Origin: Ancylobacter pratisalsi
GTDB taxonomy: Bacteria > Pseudomonadota > Alphaproteobacteria > Rhizobiales > Xanthobacteraceae
NCBI RefSeq assembly: GCF_010669125.1
Contig: NZ_CP048630.1
Span: 3,050,001-3,114,000, forward strand
DNA length: 64,000 nt
Direction of reading: 5' to 3'
The notes under the pieces were generated by a model that did no database searches, had not been told where the DNA came from, and worked only from the letters and a program-made list of their open reading frames with translations. How positions within the stretch are numbered: the first letter of the stretch is position 1; the number at the start of each line of letters is the position of its first letter. Position numbers and translations under genes: made by a program. Below, piece by piece: positions 8,288 to 16,404 of the stretch.

Positions 8288-10599
8288 CAGATCCGCCCCA
8301 CCATGCGGCCATTGTCGGCCTTCAGCGGCACGTCGGCATTGGCGCTCTTCACGCTCTCGACCTTGGTGCCGGGCGCCGCCGACACCACGATCTGGCCGCC
8401 GACCTGCGAGCGCCCGGCCGCGGGCATCGATGCGGGCGAGGCGAAGCCGCCGGGCGGCACGGCGAAGCCCTGGCGCTGCGGCTGGGCAGAAGGTGCCGCC
8501 GCAGGTGCCGTGCCCGGCGCGTTGTCGTTCGCCGGCGCGGCGCTCCCGCCGCCCAGCCAGCTGGGCAGCGAGGGCCAGCTGATGAGGCTGCTGACATCGA
8601 TCGAGCCGATCGCCGCCAGGATGCGGCCCGGAAGGTCTGTGAACCAGGTCATTAAAGGTCCGAACGGCGCCTTGAGAGCATCCACAAGGGCGTTGCCGAA
8701 CCGTTCGCCGAGCGTGCGCCAGTCGTCATCCTCAAGGTTGGCGAGGAAATCAATCCCGGACGTCACGGCGGAGAGCAGCATTGAGCCGAGCGCGCCGAGC
8801 CCGCCGAGCAGCCAGTCGATAATGGGCGAGCGATCGCCGCTGAAGGTCGAAGACACCCGGTCCCATATTGTGGTGGCAAAACTCCCGATCGCCGTGGCGA
8901 TGCCCGCGCCGATCCTGAGCAGCTTGCTCGGTATGCCGCCGAGCGCGTCGTCGAGCCAGGCGAGTACCGGCCGCAGGGCGCCCCGAAGCACGGCCATTGC
9001 CGACCGGCCGATATTGCCGAGAGCGGCGAGAATGCGCCGGCCGGCGGCACCGGCACCAACCCAGTCGCCGGCAAACAGCCGGGTGACAGCGTCGACGCCA
9101 TCGGAGAAGGCCTGTTTCACCTCTCCCCACATATAGGTGAAGAACGGTCCGAACGTCGCCCAGTCGGCGTAGATCAGATAGGCGAGACCGGCGAGGGCCG
9201 CGACCACCAGGCCGATGGGCGAAAGCACGAACCCGACGATGCCCGCCAGCACACCGAAGGCGGCCGAGAGAATGGTGAGTGCCGGCACCATGATGGCGAG
9301 CCCGGCAATCCCGGCGAGGAACGCACCCGTCAGGCCGAGCACCGTGTCGATCGCGCCCGGATAGGTCGCGTCGATCTCGCGGACCCAGCCGAGTGCCGCC
9401 TTGCCCCATTCATTGATCCACGGCAGGTTCTGCGCGAATCCGAGGCCGATGCGCCGCGTCGCCTGGGTCGCGATCTCCTGGGCGATCGTCATCTGCGTCT
9501 GCAGGCCGTTCCATTGGGTGGCGTAGTCCTGCGCGATCACATCGAGGCCGGCGCCCGCGATCTCCTTCTTGAATTCCTTGTACTTGTCGATGTTGGCGAG
9601 CATCGGCAGCAGGAAATCCAGCACCTGCATATCGCCGAAAATGTTGGTGAGCTTGCCGGTGGCGCCGATCGCTCGGATTTGCTCCACAGCGGCAGCGGCG
9701 GCCTGGACATCTGTCATCCCGCCATCCTTCGCCGTTTTGAAGAAAGCGAGCGCCTTCTCCTGCGAGACGCCGGTCAGTGACAGCACCTTCTGGATCGACG
9801 CTTCGATGGGATTGATCCCCTTCGCAGCGGCATTCTTCATCACCCCTTCGATGTCGACGCCGAACTCCTTGAAGTTCTTTACGGCATCCGGAGAGAGCAC
9901 CTTCGAGAGGTAGTTCTTGAAATTGTTGGCTGCGGCGCTGGTATTGTCGGTGCCGAACATCGCCACCTGCAGAGACGCGCCCAACGTCTCGACCGCGTCG
10001 AGGCCCTGAATCTTGAACTTCGTGAACTGCGAGGCGAGTTCGGGCAACTCGCGCGCCATGTCCCGGAATTCAAAGCGGCCGAGCTTGCCGGCGGTGATGA
10101 GCTTGGCGAAGGCGACTTCCATCTCGTCCGCCGTGACGCCGAGCGAGTTGTTGAGCGCGAAGGCGACTTTGGCGACGTCGCCGGTGGCGGCGGATGCCGC
10201 CTTGGATACCCGGCCGATCGTAGGAAGCAGGCGATTGGTTAAAGCGTCGTCCATGCCGGAAGCGATCAGCAGGCCGCCGGCGGCTGCGATCTCACTGGAC
10301 GCAATCCCGATCTGAAGGGCGAGCTCGGAGTATCCTGCCGCCAACTGACGGATACGGTCCTCAGCCGCCGGGCCCACTTTGCCCGCCGTTACCACGATGT
10401 CCCGCAACTGTTGATCGAAGGCTGCGGCCGACATGATCGGGGCGGCGAAGGAGATGGCGGCGGCGGCGGCGCCGAGGATGCCGATGCGCTGGCCGAGCTG
10501 GGCGAACTGCGCGAATTTGCGCTGCAGCGCGCCAAGCGGCCCGGTGAGCCGGTCGACCAGCCGCACCAGGATCGAAAGGTCCATTGTGCGGCCGGCCAT
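8287..10599 (-). CDS. Tail tape measure protein (Mu gp42-like)
   Basis: A 770-aa protein starting at ATG 10599 (MAGRTMDLSILVRLVDRL). It shows the TP901-type tape-measure core near the N terminus (FDQQLRDIVVTAGKVG, helices with 'GYSELALQIGIASSEIAAAG' and 'GDVAKVAFALNNSLGVT') and at least two long hydrophobic stretches at roughly residues 420-500, usual for proteins that thread into the host membrane during DNA delivery. The C-terminal ~100 residues are Ala/Pro-rich. It directly follows the frameshifted chaperone pair, as in nearly all contractile phages. Confidence 0.93.
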   Translation of the reverse strand: MAGRTMDLSILVRLVDRLTGPLGALQRKFAQFAQLGQRIGILGAAAAAISFAAPIMSAAAFDQQLRDIVVTAGKVGPAAEDRIRQLAAGYSELALQIGIASSEIAAAGGLLIASGMDDALTNRLLPTIGRVSKAASAATGDVAKVAFALNNSLGVTADEMEVAFAKLITAGKLGRFEFRDMARELPELASQFTKFKIQGLDAVETLGASLQVAMFGTDNTSAAANNFKNYLSKVLSPDAVKNFKEFGVDIEGVMKNAAAKGINPIEASIQKVLSLTGVSQEKALAFFKTAKDGGMTDVQAAAAAVEQIRAIGATGKLTNIFGDMQVLDFLLPMLANIDKYKEFKKEIAGAGLDVIAQDYATQWNGLQTQMTIAQEIATQATRRIGLGFAQNLPWINEWGKAALGWVREIDATYPGAIDTVLGLTGAFLAGIAGLAIMVPALTILSAAFGVLAGIVGFVLSPIGLVVAALAGLAYLIYADWATFGPFFTYMWGEVKQAFSDGVDAVTRLFAGDWVGAGAAGRRILAALGNIGRSAMAVLRGALRPVLAWLDDALGGIPSKLLRIGAGIATAIGSFATTIWDRVSSTFSGDRSPIIDWLLGGLGALGSMLLSAVTSGIDFLANLEDDDWRTLGERFGNALVDALKAPFGPLMTWFTDLPGRILAAIGSIDVSSLISWPSLPSWLGGGSAAPANDNAPGTAPAAAPSAQPQRQGFAVPPGGFASPASMPAAGRSQVGGQIVVSAAPGTKVESVKSANADVPLKADNGRMVGRI

Positions 10600-10610
10600 A
10601 TGGCGCTCCC

Positions 10611-11227
10611 CTACTGCTGGTCCTGGATTTCCTTGACGCGCTGGTGGTAGGCGCTGAGAGCGTTCCACCACCAGCGCGCCTGGTCGACATCGAAGCTCTC
10701 GATTTCCTTGGCCGAGAACCCGCTATTGGCGGCGAGCCCGCCCAGGATCACGAGCGGGTTTTCGCCCGCGAACCACTGCCGAAAAAACTCATGACGATCT
10801 GCTGCGCGTCGGCGATGTCGGCGGCGTCCATCAGGTCGAACACCGCGTTCATGACCGCCTCGTTGAGCCCGGTGGACTTGGCGAGCATGACGATCGGCTT
10901 GTTGGCTTCCGAGGTCGACATGACCGCGCGCACCGCCTTGCCGTTGAGGCGGCCGAAGGTCAGCTCGGTGATGGTCTCGCTGCGGTCGCCATTGCGCGCC
11001 GAGCGGCGGATGATCGACGCCTGCAGCCGCAGCGGCAGCGTGATGGTGCCGTTCGGGTTCCGCACCGCGCGGTCGGGCAGCTCGCCGTCGAGACCGGCAT
11101 CCTCGTCGACGACAACCTCGACCTGGTCGGAGACGATGGCGACGGCCGGCGTCCCGGCCGGCGCCGGCGCGCCGGAGACCTCGTCGTCGAGCACGATGGT
11201 GGTGGTGTCCTGGCCGCGCGTGTTCAA
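10611..11227 (-). CDS. Frameshifted tail assembly chaperone (gp41 + gp41' fusion)
   Basis: A -1 shift at T-TTT-TTC (complement of 10781-10787) fuses the first ~147 codons of the tail chaperone to a second frame that runs open to the TAG at 10611-10613. The extension reads ...RQWFAGENPLVILGG, then FSAKEIESFDVDQARWWWNA and LSAYHQRVKEIQDQQ; the WWWNAL motif is typical of E'/gpT-like chaperone extensions. The extension has no start codon of its own and ends 12 bases before the tape measure start, the classic layout. The efficiency is not knowable from sequence. Confidence 0.85.
10748..11227 (-). CDS. Tail assembly chaperone E-like (Mu gp41), unshifted product
   Basis: The 159-aa product is a phage tail assembly chaperone: an acidic disordered N terminus, then the core 'NGTITLPLRLQASIIR' strand, a 'ELTFGRLNGKAVRAVMSTSE' segment and C-terminal helix 'AVMNAVFDLMDAADIADAQQ'. 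It binds the tape measure protein and guides tube polymerisation. It overlaps the tube gene by ATGA. Translation past the slippery stretch in frame 0 stops at 10748; the -1 frame gives the longer form. Confidence 0.88.
   Translation of the reverse strand: MNTRGQDTTTIVLDDEVSGAPAPAGTPAVAIVSDQVEVVVDEDAGLDGELPDRAVRNPNGTITLPLRLQASIIRRSARNGDRSETITELTFGRLNGKAVRAVMSTSEANKPIVMLAKSTGLNEAVMNAVFDLMDAADIADAQQIVMSFFGSGSRAKTRS
10781..10787 (-). other. Programmed -1 ribosomal slippery site
   Basis: The minus strand reads AGT TTT TTC GGC in frame 0, giving the heptamer T-TTT-TTC, a standard X-XXY-YYZ slip site. Re-pairing one base back gives TTT TTT CGG CAG TGG and an open frame of about 58 further codons. 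The location near the 3' end of the chaperone gene is that of known tail-gene frameshifts. Confidence 0.82.
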
Positions 11228-11583
11228 TTCACGATCTCCTCATAGTCGCCGCCTTCCCATTTGATCGTCGCCTTGCCGCCCTCGCCGCCGGAGTACTCGG
11301 GGCGCTCGGTCATGAACGCATCGGCGAAGGTGTAGGTCTGGCCGGTGTCGCACTGGACCTGCAGTTCGCCCTCGACCGGGTCGTAGATGTCGCTGGCGCT
11401 CTGGCCGCGATCGAGCGTGGTGGTACAGGTGACGATCGATTCCTTGAACTCGCTCACCCGCTTGCGCTTGCGCCCGGTGGTGACGCCCTTGTTCTGGAGC
11501 CCGCCGAGCAGCAGCTTGGCGCCGGGCTCGATGTCGATCTTCCGGCCCTTCCAGATGATGTCGATGATGCCGAGTGACTGCAC
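11224..11583 (-). CDS. Tail tube protein (Mu gpM-like)
   Basis: The 119-aa protein matches Mu-type tail tube subunits: 'IDIEPGAKLLLGGLQNKGV' near the N terminus, a 'VSEFKESIVTCTTTLDRGQS' segment and C-terminal strands with 'VEGELQVQCDTGQTYTFADA'. Start is GTG at 11583. It lies between sheath and chaperone, the conserved order in contractile tails. The tube forms the inner channel for DNA ejection. Confidence 0.9.
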   Translation of the reverse strand: MQSLGIIDIIWKGRKIDIEPGAKLLLGGLQNKGVTTGRKRKRVSEFKESIVTCTTTLDRGQSASDIYDPVEGELQVQCDTGQTYTFADAFMTERPEYSGGEGGKATIKWEGGDYEEIVN

Positions 11584-11621
11584 GGCCTATCCTCCTGATG
11601 TGCGCGGGCGTGGCCGCCGCG

Positions 11622-13091
11622 TCAGACCTCGAATTCCAGCGACCCCTTCAGCACCATCTGATTGCCGATGATGTTGATGACGAGCCGGGAATTCGCGACG
11701 TTCTTGTCGTCTTCGTCGATCTCGAAGGCGGATTCGCCGATGGTGCGGTCCGTCTGCATGATCCAGCCCTTGCGGGCGTAGAGCTGGCAGCGGCCCGCCC
11801 AGCTGCCGTGCAGCCGCTTCGGTGTCGAGACGTTCTCGGCGTGCTCGGCCGCGATCGAGTCATCCTCGGCGAGCTTGTTGCGCGGATAGGTCTGGTCGCA
11901 ATAGGCGTTCCAGTCGTAGCGGATCCGGCTGGCGGTCTTGGTCACCATGATGTCGAGCCAGGCGTCGTCATCGACGTTGAGCGTCGTCACCTTGTAGGTG
12001 GTGACCACGCGCTCCAGCACGACGCTGCCATCGTCGAGCCGGTTCCAGGTCGACATGCCCTTGCCCAGCAGCAGGTTCTGTTCCTCCGCCGTGAAGCAGT
12101 CCTCATAGTCGGGCGCGCCGATCCCGGTCATCACCAGCGAGCGCAGCTGCCGGGCAGGATCGGTCGCGAGCTGGGCCGCCCCGATGCCGGCGAGCACCGC
12201 CGCCCATTTCCACGGCGCCGAGCGCGCCTTTTTGGCGCCGATCGGCGTGATGAAAGGCGAGTTCGTGATCGCGCCCTTGGCGACCAGCTCGGCATAGGTG
12301 CCGCGGCAGCCGATATAGGCATGGGCGTCCTTCTTCGCCGCCGCAGTAAAGCGCGCGGCGAAGTCGGCGGCGATCTTGCCGAGGTTGGTCGCGTCGTCCC
12401 AGGCGAAAGCGGCGTCGGTGTACCATTCGTTGGAAATGGCATCGAGCACGGTGTCGACATCGGGATTGTTTGCCCCGACGACATCGGCGGCCACGACGGC
12501 GGTAAGCCCGGCCGGCACGCTGTCGCCGGCCTCGCTCGCCACCCGCACGCTGATATGGTTGCCCACCTCGCCCTTGTGCTTGGCCGTGAGGGTGACGACA
12601 CCGAGCGCCGCCGTGGCGGTGACCGGCAGATCGTCGAGCGCGTTCACGGCGGCGGCGACCTCCGTCGCGATCGAGGCTACCGTCTGCGCGGCGGTCAGCG
12701 CCAGCTGGATCCGGGTTTCCTCGACATAGAGCGGCAACGGTCCGCCATAGGTCGGCGATCCCGTGAGGGTCATGGTCTTGGTGGCCGCGATGCCGGCGGC
12801 ATCGTCGGGGAGCGCCACGAGATACAGCTCGGTCGCCTTGTTCACCTTGCGAAAATACTTGACCATCTCGGCGCCGACCGAACCCGCGCCGCAATAGGCC
12901 TTGCCTTCGTCGTCGCGAGTGATCGGGTAGCGCTTGCCGGCTTCGGCGACGCCGGTGGCGAGCATCTGCGCGACGATGATGGCGCGCGCCGGGAAGTCCA
13001 CCAGCCCCTTGCGCACATAGCGCGGCTTGACCTCGGTGTAGACGCCGGGCTTGCGCCAGTTGTACGGGATCTCGTCAAACGTCATGGTCAC
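11622..13091 (-). CDS. Tail sheath protein L (Mu gp39-like)
   Basis: A 489-aa contractile sheath subunit. The N terminus 'EIPYNWRKPGVYTEVKPRY' is the characteristic Mu gpL opening, which donates a strand to the neighbouring subunit; the C terminus (SLEFEV after 'NSRLVINIIGNQMVLKG') provides the other handshake strand. The start is a GTG at 13091 with GAGG six bases upstream; an ATG two codons later at 13085 is the alternative. Mu L is 495 aa, so the protein looks complete. Confidence 0.95.
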   Translation of the reverse strand: MTMTFDEIPYNWRKPGVYTEVKPRYVRKGLVDFPARAIIVAQMLATGVAEAGKRYPITRDDEGKAYCGAGSVGAEMVKYFRKVNKATELYLVALPDDAAGIAATKTMTLTGSPTYGGPLPLYVEETRIQLALTAAQTVASIATEVAAAVNALDDLPVTATAALGVVTLTAKHKGEVGNHISVRVASEAGDSVPAGLTAVVAADVVGANNPDVDTVLDAISNEWYTDAAFAWDDATNLGKIAADFAARFTAAAKKDAHAYIGCRGTYAELVAKGAITNSPFITPIGAKKARSAPWKWAAVLAGIGAAQLATDPARQLRSLVMTGIGAPDYEDCFTAEEQNLLLGKGMSTWNRLDDGSVVLERVVTTYKVTTLNVDDDAWLDIMVTKTASRIRYDWNAYCDQTYPRNKLAEDDSIAAEHAENVSTPKRLHGSWAGRCQLYARKGWIMQTDRTIGESAFEIDEDDKNVANSRLVINIIGNQMVLKGSLEFEV

Positions 13092-13099
13092 GGCTCACC

Positions 13100-13297
13100 T
13101 CACTTCTTTTTCGCGGCGGTGTCGGCGGAGTCGGGCTCGGCCGCCGGCGCCCTGGGCGGCTTGCCGGTGACGACATCCTTGTCGGCGAGGCGGCGGCGCC
13201 AGAAGCGGTTCATCTCGACATAGTCGCCCTCGGGCGGCAGCACGCCGCCGGGACAGGGCAGCGCCGCGCCCGAAGTCGGGATCACATAGGTCTTCAT
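13100..13297 (-). CDS. DUF2635 protein (Mu gp38-like)
   Basis: A 65-aa protein beginning MKTYVIPTSGAALPCPGG, with 'LPPEGDYVEMNRFWRRRLAD' in the middle; this is the DUF2635 signature of the small gene found immediately before the sheath gene in Mu-like phages. It ends in a Lys-rich tail. It overlaps the gp37-like gene by ATGA. The exact structural role in tail assembly is not established. Confidence 0.9.
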   Translation of the reverse strand: MKTYVIPTSGAALPCPGGVLPPEGDYVEMNRFWRRRLADKDVVTGKPPRAPAAEPDSADTAAKKK

Positions 13298-13911
13298 GCG
13301 GGGTCTCCGGGCAGGGTGATGTCGCCGCCCATGTCAAAGCCGGGATCGGCGTCGGACGGGGCGTTGACCTCGAAGGAGGAGATGAGGCGGACGAAGTCCG
13401 GGGCGGCGGCGGCTTCGCCGAGGAAGTCGCCGCAACTCGCGCGCATCTTGAAGTCGACATGACCGACGAGGGCGCTGATGTCGGCCATCCCCTCGGCGGC
13501 GCCCTGGTTGACGCCCGTCACCTGGAGCGACCCGAGATCCGCGATGGTCCGCCCGTGCAGCACGGTGGCGGCGGCGAACAGCGACGGATAGAGGCCGGGC
13601 GCGAAACGGTCGCCGAAATAGCCGGGCTGCTTCGCCGAGCCGGCCTTGGTGACAATGACCAGGCGCATGGACAGATCGCCATCCAGCATGCGCGCGGACG
13701 TCCCTTTCGCCATGAAGGCGTTGAAGCCCAGATAGAGCCGGGGCGTGGTCTTCGCGATCGAGCGGAAGCTGTCATAGGTCAGCGGCAGCGTGATCGCCTC
13801 GACCTCGCCCCACTTGCGCGCGTCGAAATACGGCGCCAGCAGCGCGACGACATGCCGATGCAGCGCCGTGATCGGATCGATCTGGCGGACGGGAGCGACG
13901 GGAGCCTGCAT
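13294..13911 (-). CDS. Mu gp37-like tail terminator (DUF1834)
   Basis: The 205-aa product fits DUF1834/gp37, a likely tail terminator or completion protein placed between gp36 and the sheath. Features are an N-terminal helix (PITALHRHVVALLAPYFDAR), the 'SFRSIAKTTPRLYLGFNAFM' region and an 'LSMRLVIVTKAGSA' strand with the FGDRFAPGLY loop. ATG 13911 lies one base before the stop of the upstream gene. The assignment rests on sequence resemblance and gene order. Confidence 0.82.
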   Translation of the reverse strand: MQAPVAPVRQIDPITALHRHVVALLAPYFDARKWGEVEAITLPLTYDSFRSIAKTTPRLYLGFNAFMAKGTSARMLDGDLSMRLVIVTKAGSAKQPGYFGDRFAPGLYPSLFAAATVLHGRTIADLGSLQVTGVNQGAAEGMADISALVGHVDFKMRASCGDFLGEAAAAPDFVRLISSFEVNAPSDADPGFDMGGDITLPGDPA

Positions 13912-13912
13912 G

Positions 13913-14335
13913 TCAGAGCCCCCCGCCGGCGCGCGTGGTGAAGGCCGGCGCCCGGTCGGAGGTCCGCGCGCCGCTGTCGCTGGCCAGCGCAACGACGCCT
14001 TCCAGCGACGCCTTGCCGATCGCCAGGACTTCGAGCCAGCCGATGATCTCCTTGCGCGCCAGGCGCATCTGTTCGGTCGGCTCGCGATCGCCGCCGAGAG
14101 CCAGATCATAGCGGGCCAGCAGGCAAGCAGACCGCACCAGCTCGGCAGGAGCCGGGGCAACGGGCGTGGCATAGCGCTTCCTGAGATAGCTATCGATCAG
14201 GCGGGAGGCGTCGTTGATCGCCTGCTCGATGCGCGCCCGCTGCACCGCCTCCGGCATATCGCCATCGGCGACGGAGAGGCGGGTCATCTCCTCCTCTCCG
14301 AAACGGCTGATCATGTCATTGACGGTCGCGTACAT
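13913..14335 (-). CDS. Head-tail connector (DUF1320, Mu gp36-like)
   Basis: A 140-aa all-helical protein of the DUF1320/gp36 family, starting MYATVNDMISRFGEEEMTRL, then a helix-rich core with 'IEQAINDASRLIDSYLRKRY' and 'ELVRSACLLARYDLALGG'. These pieces are the conserved core of phage connector proteins that line the head completion ring. It sits between the gp35-like gene and the tail terminator. Confidence 0.9.
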   Translation of the reverse strand: MYATVNDMISRFGEEEMTRLSVADGDMPEAVQRARIEQAINDASRLIDSYLRKRYATPVAPAPAELVRSACLLARYDLALGGDREPTEQMRLARKEIIGWLEVLAIGKASLEGVVALASDSGARTSDRAPAFTTRAGGGL

Positions 14336-14376
14336 GGCGGTTCCGGGCAGGTTCCGAGAGCGGGTTGAGAGCGGTC

Positions 14377-15075
14377 TTAGCTGCGCCTGCGGCGGCTCTT
14401 GGCCGGCGCGGGAGCGGGTTTGTCTTCAACGGATGCCGTTTCCTGAGAGACAACGTCGGTTGCCTGCTCGCCGTGAGAGACAAGGTCGGCACCGGAGGCG
14501 GGCGCAGCACCCGCCTCCGACACCTCGCCGGTTTCCGACGTCGGCACGGCGAGGCTTTCGGCCTCGTCACCCGACGCCGGGGCGGCCTCACCGTCGAGCG
14601 TCTCGACGGTCTCGGCCTCCGGCTCTGCCTGCTGCCCCTCGGCGTCCGCCGTCTGCCGGGGCTCCAGAATTCCATTCACGCCGAGGCGATAGCCGTGCTC
14701 GGCGATCAGATCCTTGCACCGGTCCGAGGCGAGCCCCGCGAACGCGGCCGGGGCCACGTGGCGGACCAGGGCCCTCTCGGCCAGTTCACCGAGATGCGCG
14801 GAGATCAACGCCGCCAGTGGGCCCGATGCCCCCATCGCCAGCATCAGGACCGCGAGACGGTCGACCGCACCCCGGCCGGTGGACGGCAACGTCCCGTCCA
14901 CCGGCCGGGACTCTTCGCTCGCGGTTATCTCGGCGACGGTCAGTTCCGGCTCGGCGCGCAACGCGTCGAGCTGGGTATCGGTCAGCTCGCCCGGCGCATA
15001 GATCTTGCGCGCCGGGTGCTCGATGCCGGCCCGGCGGAAACCGGGACGGGCGCTGGTGACGACGATGCGGTTCAT
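14377..15075 (-). CDS. Mu gp35-like protein with FluMu N-terminal domain
   Basis: The 232-aa protein starts at ATG 15075 (MNRIVVTSARPGFRRAG). Its N-terminal ~50 residues (RPGFRRAGIEHPA then LTDTQLDALRAEPELTV) match the small 'FluMu' domain found in Mu gp35. The middle is helical and the C-terminal ~90 residues are acidic, Ala/Glu-rich and probably disordered, ending in a basic KSRRRRS tail. It follows the major capsid gene as in Mu. Function unknown; perhaps head completion. Confidence 0.78.
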   Translation of the reverse strand: MNRIVVTSARPGFRRAGIEHPARKIYAPGELTDTQLDALRAEPELTVAEITASEESRPVDGTLPSTGRGAVDRLAVLMLAMGASGPLAALISAHLGELAERALVRHVAPAAFAGLASDRCKDLIAEHGYRLGVNGILEPRQTADAEGQQAEPEAETVETLDGEAAPASGDEAESLAVPTSETGEVSEAGAAPASGADLVSHGEQATDVVSQETASVEDKPAPAPAKSRRRRS

Positions 15076-15089
15076 GGCGACGCTCCCGA

Positions 15090-15983
15090 TCAGGCCAGCC
15101 ACGGCACGACAAGCAGCTCGGCCGTGCCCTTCCACTCATTGGTCTCGCCACCGGCGGACATCTCGTTGTTGAGGATTTTGAGGGCTGCGCTCTCCAGCGC
15201 CGGCGGCACCACCAGAAGATTCGGCTTGACGCCCAGCGGGCGGCCATAGTCGCCCTTGACGCTGCCCATGGCCGCACGCGCGGCAGCATAGGCGGCGGCG
15301 TCGAGGGTCTGTTTCGACCCATAAGCCAGCTGCCAGAAGCCGAACCCGACATTGCAGCGGCCATCGGTGCCGTACAGGAATTCGTCCTTCATGAAGACAT
15401 TCTCGTCTTCAAGGCGGTCCTTCGCGGTGAGCTTGAAGGGGCGACGGTTCTGATAGATCACCGGCTTCACGAAGCGCGACGTGTCCATCAGGAACCACGG
15501 CGTGCCAGCGCCACCACCGGAATTCGAGACCGACTGGACGACGCCATTCTCGTCGAGCACCGGATGATCGGTGTCGAAGAAATACTGGCCGTCATAACAC
15601 TTGGTGGCGAAGCCCTTCTTCAGGAACGGCCACACAAGCTCGTCGGGGAAGGTGGCGGTCGAGCGGCCGAACTCCTGGAAAATCGGCGTGTACATGCCGA
15701 GATTGTCGTCCTCGATCCGCTCGCGCTTCACCCCGACCGTGGACTCAAAGGTCTTGTTCTTGATCGAGTAGCCGTGGGTTTCGAGGTTGTTGACGACACG
15801 GTCGCCGATCCACTCGCGGATGCGAGGGATCTCACCAAGCCAGCCATATTCGGTCTCGGCGGTGGTCGAGTTCACCGACATCGACACGCGGCCATACTGC
15901 GGCGTGACGCCGGCGAAACCCGACTGGAAGGCCGCCGAGAAGCCGACATAGAGGGAACGAAGGGAAGCGCTATTGAGCAGCAT
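15090..15983 (-). CDS. Major capsid protein T (Mu gp34-like)
   Basis: The 297-aa product is a Mu-type gpT: the N terminus 'LRSLYVGFSAAFQSGFAG', the segment 'STTAETEYGWLGEIPRIREW' and the DNLGMYTPIFQEFGRSTA region are diagnostic. The rest folds as an HK97-type shell with 'YDGQYFFDTDHPVLDENG'. Mu T is 305 aa. There is no N-terminal delta domain, consistent with a separate scaffold encoded inside the protease gene. Confidence 0.95.
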   Translation of the reverse strand: MLLNSASLRSLYVGFSAAFQSGFAGVTPQYGRVSMSVNSTTAETEYGWLGEIPRIREWIGDRVVNNLETHGYSIKNKTFESTVGVKRERIEDDNLGMYTPIFQEFGRSTATFPDELVWPFLKKGFATKCYDGQYFFDTDHPVLDENGVVQSVSNSGGGAGTPWFLMDTSRFVKPVIYQNRRPFKLTAKDRLEDENVFMKDEFLYGTDGRCNVGFGFWQLAYGSKQTLDAAAYAAARAAMGSVKGDYGRPLGVKPNLLVVPPALESAALKILNNEMSAGGETNEWKGTAELLVVPWLA

Positions 15984-15992
15984 GGGGGTTCC

Positions 15993-16403
15993 TCAGCCGA
16001 TCTTGACCCAGACGCCGAGATCATCGACGTCCCAGATGACGCCGGCGACCGAGCGAGTGGCGGAGCCGTTGGTTTTTGCGACCGTCTGATCGTCAACCGC
16101 GTAGCAGTTGGACCCGATATCGGCGGCGGTGATGGCGTCGGCCGCGGCGGAGTTGCCGAACCGGAAGATGCCGACCGACACCGGGACGATGACGTCGCCA
16201 TCGGCACCGGCGCTGTTGTCCACCTGCTCTTCGGCGCGGCCGAGCGGCTTCAGCGTGGTGGCAACGCCGCCGGGCCTTGCGAAACCGGTGGCCGTCGCCA
16301 TGACCAGGGCGCCGGCGTAGATCTTCACCCCGGCGGCGACGCCGGGTGTGCGAATAGCGCCGGAACGATAGGGCGTGTTGCGATCCTGAGTGAGCGCGGA
16401 CAT
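15993..16403 (-). CDS. Capsid decoration-like protein (DUF2190)
   Basis: A 136-aa beta-rich protein resembling DUF2190: 'AGALVMATATGFARPGG' and a C-terminal 'ATRSVAGVIWDVDDLGVWVKIG' region that fits the family's repeated beta-hairpin fold. DUF2190 proteins lie between protease/scaffold and capsid genes and are thought to decorate or stabilise capsids. Classical Mu lacks an obvious homologue, so this looks like a lineage-specific capsid addition. Confidence 0.75.
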   Translation of the reverse strand: MSALTQDRNTPYRSGAIRTPGVAAGVKIYAGALVMATATGFARPGGVATTLKPLGRAEEQVDNSAGADGDVIVPVSVGIFRFGNSAAADAITAADIGSNCYAVDDQTVAKTNGSATRSVAGVIWDVDDLGVWVKIG

Positions 16404-16404
16404 G

